DNA from: Actinomycetes bacterium
Lineage (GTDB): Bacteria; Actinomycetota; Acidimicrobiia; Acidimicrobiales; Palsa-688
Direction: 5' to 3'
DNA: 16,295 bases
Assembly: GCA_021798075.1 (NCBI GenBank)
Contig: JAJZYO010000002.1
Location: 1 to 16,295 of the forward strand
Part shown: one piece after another, positions 12,905 through 16,295 of the stretch
Numbering within the stretch: position 1 is the stretch's first letter
Layout: every line of letters starts with the position of its first letter
The notes under the pieces: model-generated
Database searches by the model: none
The model's input: only the letters and a program-made list of their open reading frames with translations
Told to the model about the DNA's origin: nothing
Translations under genes and position numbers: made by a program

Positions 12905-14315
12905 GAGCTACCCCTACCGCGTGGAGGTGACCGCGCACGCCGGCGAGCTGCAAGAGCGCTTTTCGGCGCTCCCAGCCGGAGCTGGTTCCGGCGAGGAGGT
13001 AACGGTGGCGGGCCGGGTCAGGCTGCGGCGGGAGATGGGCAAGCTCGCCTTCCTGACGATGGTCGAATGGACCGGGTCGCTCCAGCTCTTCGCAGCCGCC
13101 CAATGGACCGATCGTTTCGCCGAACTGAAGAAGTTGTCACTGGGCGACTGGGTGGCAGCTTCGGGCGAAGTCGTGCGGACCAAGACCGGCGAGCTCTCGG
13201 TGCGGGTGACGAGCTGGGAGCTCCTCGCGCAGGCACGCCGGTCCTTCGGTGACAAATGGCACGGGATAGCCGACACCGAGACCCGCTACCGTCAGCGCTA
13301 CGCCGACATGTGGGCCAACCCCCGCTCGCGGGAGGTGTTGCTCACCCGCAGCCGGGCCGTGTCTGCTACCCGAAGGTTCCTCGAAGGACGCGGCTTCGTC
13401 GAGGTCGAGACGCCGGTGTTCCAGGTGGTGCCGGGGGGAGCGACAGCGCGGCCCTTCGTCACCCATCACAACGCCCTGGACATGGACCTCTACCTGCGCA
13501 TTGCCCTCGAGCTGCACCTGAAGCGGCTGGTGGTGGGCGGGATGGAGAAGGTCTTCGAGATTGGGCGGGTGTTCCGCAACGAGGGGCTTTCGCCGCGCCA
13601 CAACCCCGAGTTCACGATGCTCGAGCTGTACCAGGCCTACGCCGACTACTACGACATGATGGCCCTGACCGAGGAACTGGTCGCCCACGTCGCCAGGGAA
13701 GTGACAGGTGGCACGCACCTGGATTATGCCGGCAAGACGCTCGAGTTGGCCCCGCCCTGGAAAAGGGCCACCATGCTCGACCTCGTCGCCGAGCACACCA
13801 AGGTCGAGCTGTCCCTCGACATGCCCCGGGACGAGCTTCGTGAGAAGGCCAAGTCGCTCGAGGTCCCGGCGGAGGAGCCCTGGGGGCCAGGCAGGCTCGT
13901 GCTCGAGATCTATGAGAAAACAACCGAGCCGCACTTGTGGGGGCCTGTGTTCGTGATGGACTACCCGAAGGAGGTCTCCCCACTCGCAAGGGACCACCGC
14001 TCCAAACGGGGCTTCGTGGAGCGCTTCGAGCCTGTGGTGGCCGGTCGCGAGCTCGGCAACGCCTTCTCGGAGCTGACCGACCCCGACGAGCAGCGGGCCA
14101 ACTTCGAGGCACAGGCCAAGCTTCGGGTGGCCGGCGACGAGGAGGCCATGGAAGTCGACGAGGACTACGTGCGGGCGCTCGAGTACGGCCTGCCGCCGAC
14201 CGGGGGCCTCGGTATCGGAGTCGACCGTCTCGCCATGCTGCTCTCCGGCTCGGAGGCGATCAGGGAGGTCATCGCCTTCCCGACCTTACGCAAGGAGGCG
14301 GGGCCCATCTACTAG
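12897..14315 (+). CDS. lysS: lysyl-tRNA synthetase, class II
   Basis: LysRS charges lysine onto its tRNA. The 472-residue chain has an N-terminal anticodon-binding OB-fold (about 35-110) and a class II catalytic core. Motif 1 is FLEGRGFVEVETPVF (161-175), motif 2 is FRNEGLSPRHNPEFTMLE (226-243) and motif 3 is GLGIGVDRLAM (437-447). It is somewhat shorter than the usual 490-510 residues, mainly at the N-terminus, but every motif is intact. ATG 12897 lies inside the end of coaX, so the two are translated together. The order coaX-lysS is typical of actinobacteria. The convergent polyprenyl synthase gene ends 27 bases downstream. That gap has GCTAGC repeats but no convincing terminator. Confidence 0.95.
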   Translation: MAESYPYRVEVTAHAGELQERFSALPAGAGSGEEVTVAGRVRLRREMGKLAFLTMVEWTGSLQLFAAAQWTDRFAELKKLSLGDWVAASGEVVRTKTGELSVRVTSWELLAQARRSFGDKWHGIADTETRYRQRYADMWANPRSREVLLTRSRAVSATRRFLEGRGFVEVETPVFQVVPGGATARPFVTHHNALDMDLYLRIALELHLKRLVVGGMEKVFEIGRVFRNEGLSPRHNPEFTMLELYQAYADYYDMMALTEELVAHVAREVTGGTHLDYAGKTLELAPPWKRATMLDLVAEHTKVELSLDMPRDELREKAKSLEVPAEEPWGPGRLVLEIYEKTTEPHLWGPVFVMDYPKEVSPLARDHRSKRGFVERFEPVVAGRELGNAFSELTDPDEQRANFEAQAKLRVAGDEEAMEVDEDYVRALEYGLPPTGGLGIGVDRLAMLLSGSEAIREVIAFPTLRKEAGPIY

Positions 14316-14342
14316 TGGTGTCCCCGCAGGCAGCGCTAGCGG

Positions 14343-15347
14343 CTAGCAGAGGTCGTCCAAGAGCCGGTCCGCCAGCCCGGCCAGTGTCCGGCGGACGGCG
14401 GGGACGGCACTGGCGGTCGGGGACGAGCCCGTCGGGGCGGGCAGCGCTTGGAGGGCGCGGGCAGCTTCTCCTGCCCAGCGCCGGCCCTCGGTGACCGAAC
14501 TGGCCACCGCGCCGGTGGACAAGATGATGTCGCGGGCCTTGTCCAGTTCGGGCCGCCCGAGCCCCGGGCCGAGCAGACCGGCCAGCTCAGGGCCGCACTC
14601 GGGCTCGGCCAGGGCGCGGATCACCGGGAGCGTGTAAGTGCCCTCCAAGATGTCGTTGCCAGCCGGCTTGCCGAGCTCAGCGTCGGTGCAAACGAGGTCA
14701 CGCAGGTCGTCGTAGATCTGGAAGGCCATGCCGAACGCCTGCCCGAAGCGTGCCAGGCACTCCACCTCTTCTCTGCTCGCGCCTGCCACGATGGCCCCGA
14801 TCTTGGCCGAAGCCCACATGAGCGAGGCCGTCTTCTTCGAGATCGACTCGAAGTAGGAAGACTCGGGCCGCTCTGGTGAGAAGGCGTAGCGCAGCTGGGA
14901 CATCTCCCCTTCGCAGAGGCAGCCGATCGTGGTGGCGAGGACCTGCACTATCTCCGTACCGAGGCGCGCTGCTATCTCGGACGCCCTGGCCAGTAGGAAG
15001 TCCCCGGTCAGGATGGCCACCAGGTTGCCCCAGCGGGCGTTGGCACTCGGCACGCCCCGCCGGGAGCCCGCCTCGTCGATCACGTCGTCGTGGTAGAGCG
15101 AGCCCATGTGGACCAGCTCGACCGAGACCGCCCCGTCGATCACCGCTGGGCTGGCGCTGACGCCGGTGGCGGCGGCCGCCGCCACCAAGAGCGCTGGGCG
15201 CAACCTCTTTCCACCTGCCCCGACGAGGTGGGAGGCGACTTCGGCGAGCAGCGGCTCGGGCGAAGCGACTGCCTCGCGCAGCCCGGTTTCGACCTGGGCC
15301 AAAGTTTCGTCGAGGCCGGGAAGCAGGAGCAGCTCCCAGACGTTCAT
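14343..15347 (-). CDS. polyprenyl diphosphate synthase (trans, probably long chain)
   Basis: This all-helical enzyme family adds isopentenyl units to make the prenyl tail of menaquinone or similar lipids. The 334-residue protein has GGKRLRP (45-51), the first Asp-rich motif DDVID (87-91) preceded by ELVHMGSLYH, GDFLLAR (115-121), KKTASLMW (171-178) and the second Asp-rich motif DDLRD (213-217), followed by GKPAGNDILEGTYTLP. Small residues before the first motif (MGS) fit a long-chain product, but the exact length cannot be read. ATG 15347 is preferred over TTG 15365 because a TATCGT -10 box lies six bases upstream. It stands alone between lysS and clpC, where many actinobacteria carry lsr2. 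Confidence 0.9.
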   Translation of the reverse strand: MNVWELLLLPGLDETLAQVETGLREAVASPEPLLAEVASHLVGAGGKRLRPALLVAAAAATGVSASPAVIDGAVSVELVHMGSLYHDDVIDEAGSRRGVPSANARWGNLVAILTGDFLLARASEIAARLGTEIVQVLATTIGCLCEGEMSQLRYAFSPERPESSYFESISKKTASLMWASAKIGAIVAGASREEVECLARFGQAFGMAFQIYDDLRDLVCTDAELGKPAGNDILEGTYTLPVIRALAEPECGPELAGLLGPGLGRPELDKARDIILSTGAVASSVTEGRRWAGEAARALQALPAPTGSSPTASAVPAVRRTLAGLADRLLDDLC

Positions 15348-15353
15348 TACTTG

Positions 15354-15359
15354 ACGATA
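15354..15359 (-). promoter_or_regulatory. -10 box for a leaderless polyprenyl-synthase mRNA (TATCGT-N6-ATG)
   Basis: On the minus strand TATCGT ends six bases before ATG 15347. The pattern matches the other leaderless candidates in the window. The box sits inside the alternative TTG-started extension, which argues against that longer form. Confidence 0.5.
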
Positions 15360-15425
15360 GGCCAAGAGGGCGTGCCAGCACTAACCAGCGCAGGGCCCGC
15401 ACACGCTGTAGGCACACCCGCCAGG

Positions 15426-15431
15426 TAAAGT
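15426..15431 (+). promoter_or_regulatory. candidate -10 box upstream of clpC (TAAAGT)
   Basis: TAAAGT fits TANNNT. A transcript from about 15439 would have a leader of about 130 bases before clpC and would include the 38-codon open frame at 15463. No clear -35 box is seen. GGAAC at 15440-15444 has no GTT at SigR spacing. Confidence 0.3.
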
Positions 15432-15462
15432 GGGAGTGCGGAACCCGAAGGAAAGGGTACGG

Positions 15463-15579
15463 ATGACTCGCACAGGGAGCTGGGCAGACCGCCGAGGCCG
15501 CGAGGGCTGGGGCGGGTGGTCGTGGGTAGCTCCATGTGCCGGGCTTGGATCTGCTGAGGAGGTTGTGAGGGTTGTTTGA
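15463..15579 (+). CDS. possible 38-residue upstream ORF overlapping the clpC start
   Basis: ATG 15463 has GGAAAGG at 15450-15456, a good ribosome site. The frame runs 38 codons and stops at TGA 15577-15579, eight bases past the first base of the clpC TTG start. The peptide has four Trp (positions 7, 16, 19 and 21) and resembles no family known to me. It could couple or limit clpC translation. It may also be a chance frame. Confidence 0.3.
   Translation: MTRTGSWADRRGREGWGGWSWVAPCAGLGSAEEVVRVV
15556..15562 (+). promoter_or_regulatory. ribosome binding site for the TTG start of clpC
   Basis: GAGGAGG lies nine bases before TTG 15572, which begins the conserved ClpC N-terminus. No ATG or GTG in that frame is nearby, so this site decides the start. 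Confidence 0.7.
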
Positions 15580-16295
15580 GCGCTTTACCGACCGGGCTCG
15601 ACGAGTTCTGGTGCTGGCCCAGGAAGAGGCCCGCCTTTTGAACCACAACTTCATCGGCACCGAGCACATCCTGCTTGGCCTCATCCACGAGGGGGAGGGT
15701 GTGGCTGCAAAGGCCCTCGAGTCGCTCGGCATCAGCCTCGAGGCCGTTCGGGAGAAGGTGGAAGAAACGATCGGGCCCGCCGGGACGTCGACGACCGGGT
15801 CGCCTCCCTTTACGCCGCGGGCGAAGAAGGTGCTCGAGCTGTCCTTGCGCGAGGCGCTCCAGCTCGGCCACAACTACATCGGCACCGAGCACATGCTCCT
15901 CGGCCTGGTCCGGGAGGGCGAAGGAGTCGCCGCGCAGGTGCTCGTGAGCCTCGGGGCGGATCTCTCACGTGTCCGCCAGCAGGTCATCCAGCTGCTTTCG
16001 GGCTACCAGACCGGCGGCGGGCCCGAGAAGGCCCCGGCCGGTGCCCCCTCGAGTGGCCAGGACGTGCCCGCCGGCAGCCCCGTGCTCGACCAGTTCGGCC
16101 GCAACCTGACCCAGCTCGCGCGAGAGCGCAAGCTCGACCCGGTGATAGGCCGCGAGCGTGAGATCGAGCGGGTCATGCAGGTCCTCTCCCGGCGCACGAA
16201 AAACAACCCGGTCCTGATCGGCGAGCCTGGCGTCGGCAAGACCGCCATCGTCGAGGGCCTCTCCCAGAGGATCGTCGCCGGCGAGGTGCCCGAGA
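15572..16295 (+). CDS. clpC: ATP-dependent chaperone ClpC, N-terminal part (runs off the window)
   Basis: ClpC is the AAA+ unfoldase that feeds ClpP. The 241 residues present start with [11 protein letters not shown], the standard ClpC N-terminus, although the first codon is TTG. Two Clp-N repeats follow, with [19 protein letters not shown] (27-45) and [19 protein letters not shown] (102-120). A Gly/Pro-rich linker lies at about 146-170. Then begins the first AAA+ domain, with LDPVIGRE (188-195) and the Walker A motif GEPGVGKT (217-224). The rest, including the second AAA+ domain, is beyond the right edge. The gene is divergent from the polyprenyl synthase, with 224 bases between them. Confidence 0.95.
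   Translation, partial: MFERFTDRARRVLVLAQEEARLLNHNFIGTEHILLGLIHEGEGVAAKALESLGISLEAVREKVEETIGPAGTSTTGSPPFTPRAKKVLELSLREALQLGHNYIGTEHMLLGLVREGEGVAAQVLVSLGADLSRVRQQVIQLLSGYQTGGGPEKAPAGAPSSGQDVPAGSPVLDQFGRNLTQLARERKLDPVIGREREIERVMQVLSRRTKNNPVLIGEPGVGKTAIVEGLSQRIVAGEVPE

Noticed and set aside
15440..15465. GGAAC upstream of clpC as a SigR promoter
   Set aside because: No GT motif falls at 17-20 bases downstream.
14698..15873. 391-codon minus-strand frame across the polyprenyl synthase start and clpC
   Set aside because: It overlaps clpC on the other strand and contains no recognisable domain.

Overview
This window is very GC-rich bacterial DNA. Its gene content fits an actinomycete-type chromosome (Actinomycetota). 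The evidence is a SigR/SigH-type ECF sigma factor with its zinc anti-sigma factor, a DUF2342 metalloprotease next to tilS and hpt, the folate run folE-folP-folB/folK followed by panC-coaX-lysS-clpC, and actinobacterial TANNNT -10 boxes set just before start codons. A deep-branching class such as Acidimicrobiia is possible but is only an inference: the usual ftsH between hpt and folE, and lsr2 before clpC, are missing. No rRNA, tRNA, CRISPR array, insertion sequence or phage gene was seen. The stretch looks like core chromosome rather than a mobile island.

Layout. Positions 1-1462 hold a stand-alone LigD-type ATP-dependent DNA ligase with an in-frame repeat at its N-terminus, then infA (IF-1), which appears to start at CTG. 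Positions 1472-3314 hold two divergent genes whose 5' ends overlap: a glycerophosphodiester phosphodiesterase (minus strand) and an FHA-domain protein (plus strand). Positions 3421-4597 hold a thiol-stress sigma factor, its HxxxCxxC anti-sigma factor, and a 62-residue Cys/His mini-protein with a possible SigR-type promoter. Positions 4681-7471 hold the DUF2342 protein (no standard start codon), tilS and hpt. Positions 7521-8189 hold folE, followed by a minus-strand small membrane protein. Positions 8862-12904 form a tightly overlapping operon: folP, a phosphatase-fold protein with HQx5R in place of HCx5R, a FolB-FolK fusion, a PanC-like protein lacking its pantoate-site residues, and coaX. The lysS gene overlaps the end of coaX. 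A long-chain polyprenyl diphosphate synthase lies convergent to lysS, and clpC starts at TTG and runs off the right edge.

How the genes work together. FolE, FolP, FolB and FolK supply four steps of tetrahydrofolate synthesis. CoaX and the PanC-like protein point to pantothenate/CoA metabolism, but the PanC-like protein probably does not act as an ordinary pantothenate synthetase. SigR/RsrA and ClpC belong to thiol and protein-quality stress responses.

The most interesting items are the HQx5R pseudophosphatase inside the folate operon, the altered PanC, the recurring -10 box six to eight bases before start codons (leaderless mRNAs), and the two genes with apparent non-standard starts. Several short tandem duplications sit at gene edges. 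No large undescribed multi-gene system is obvious.
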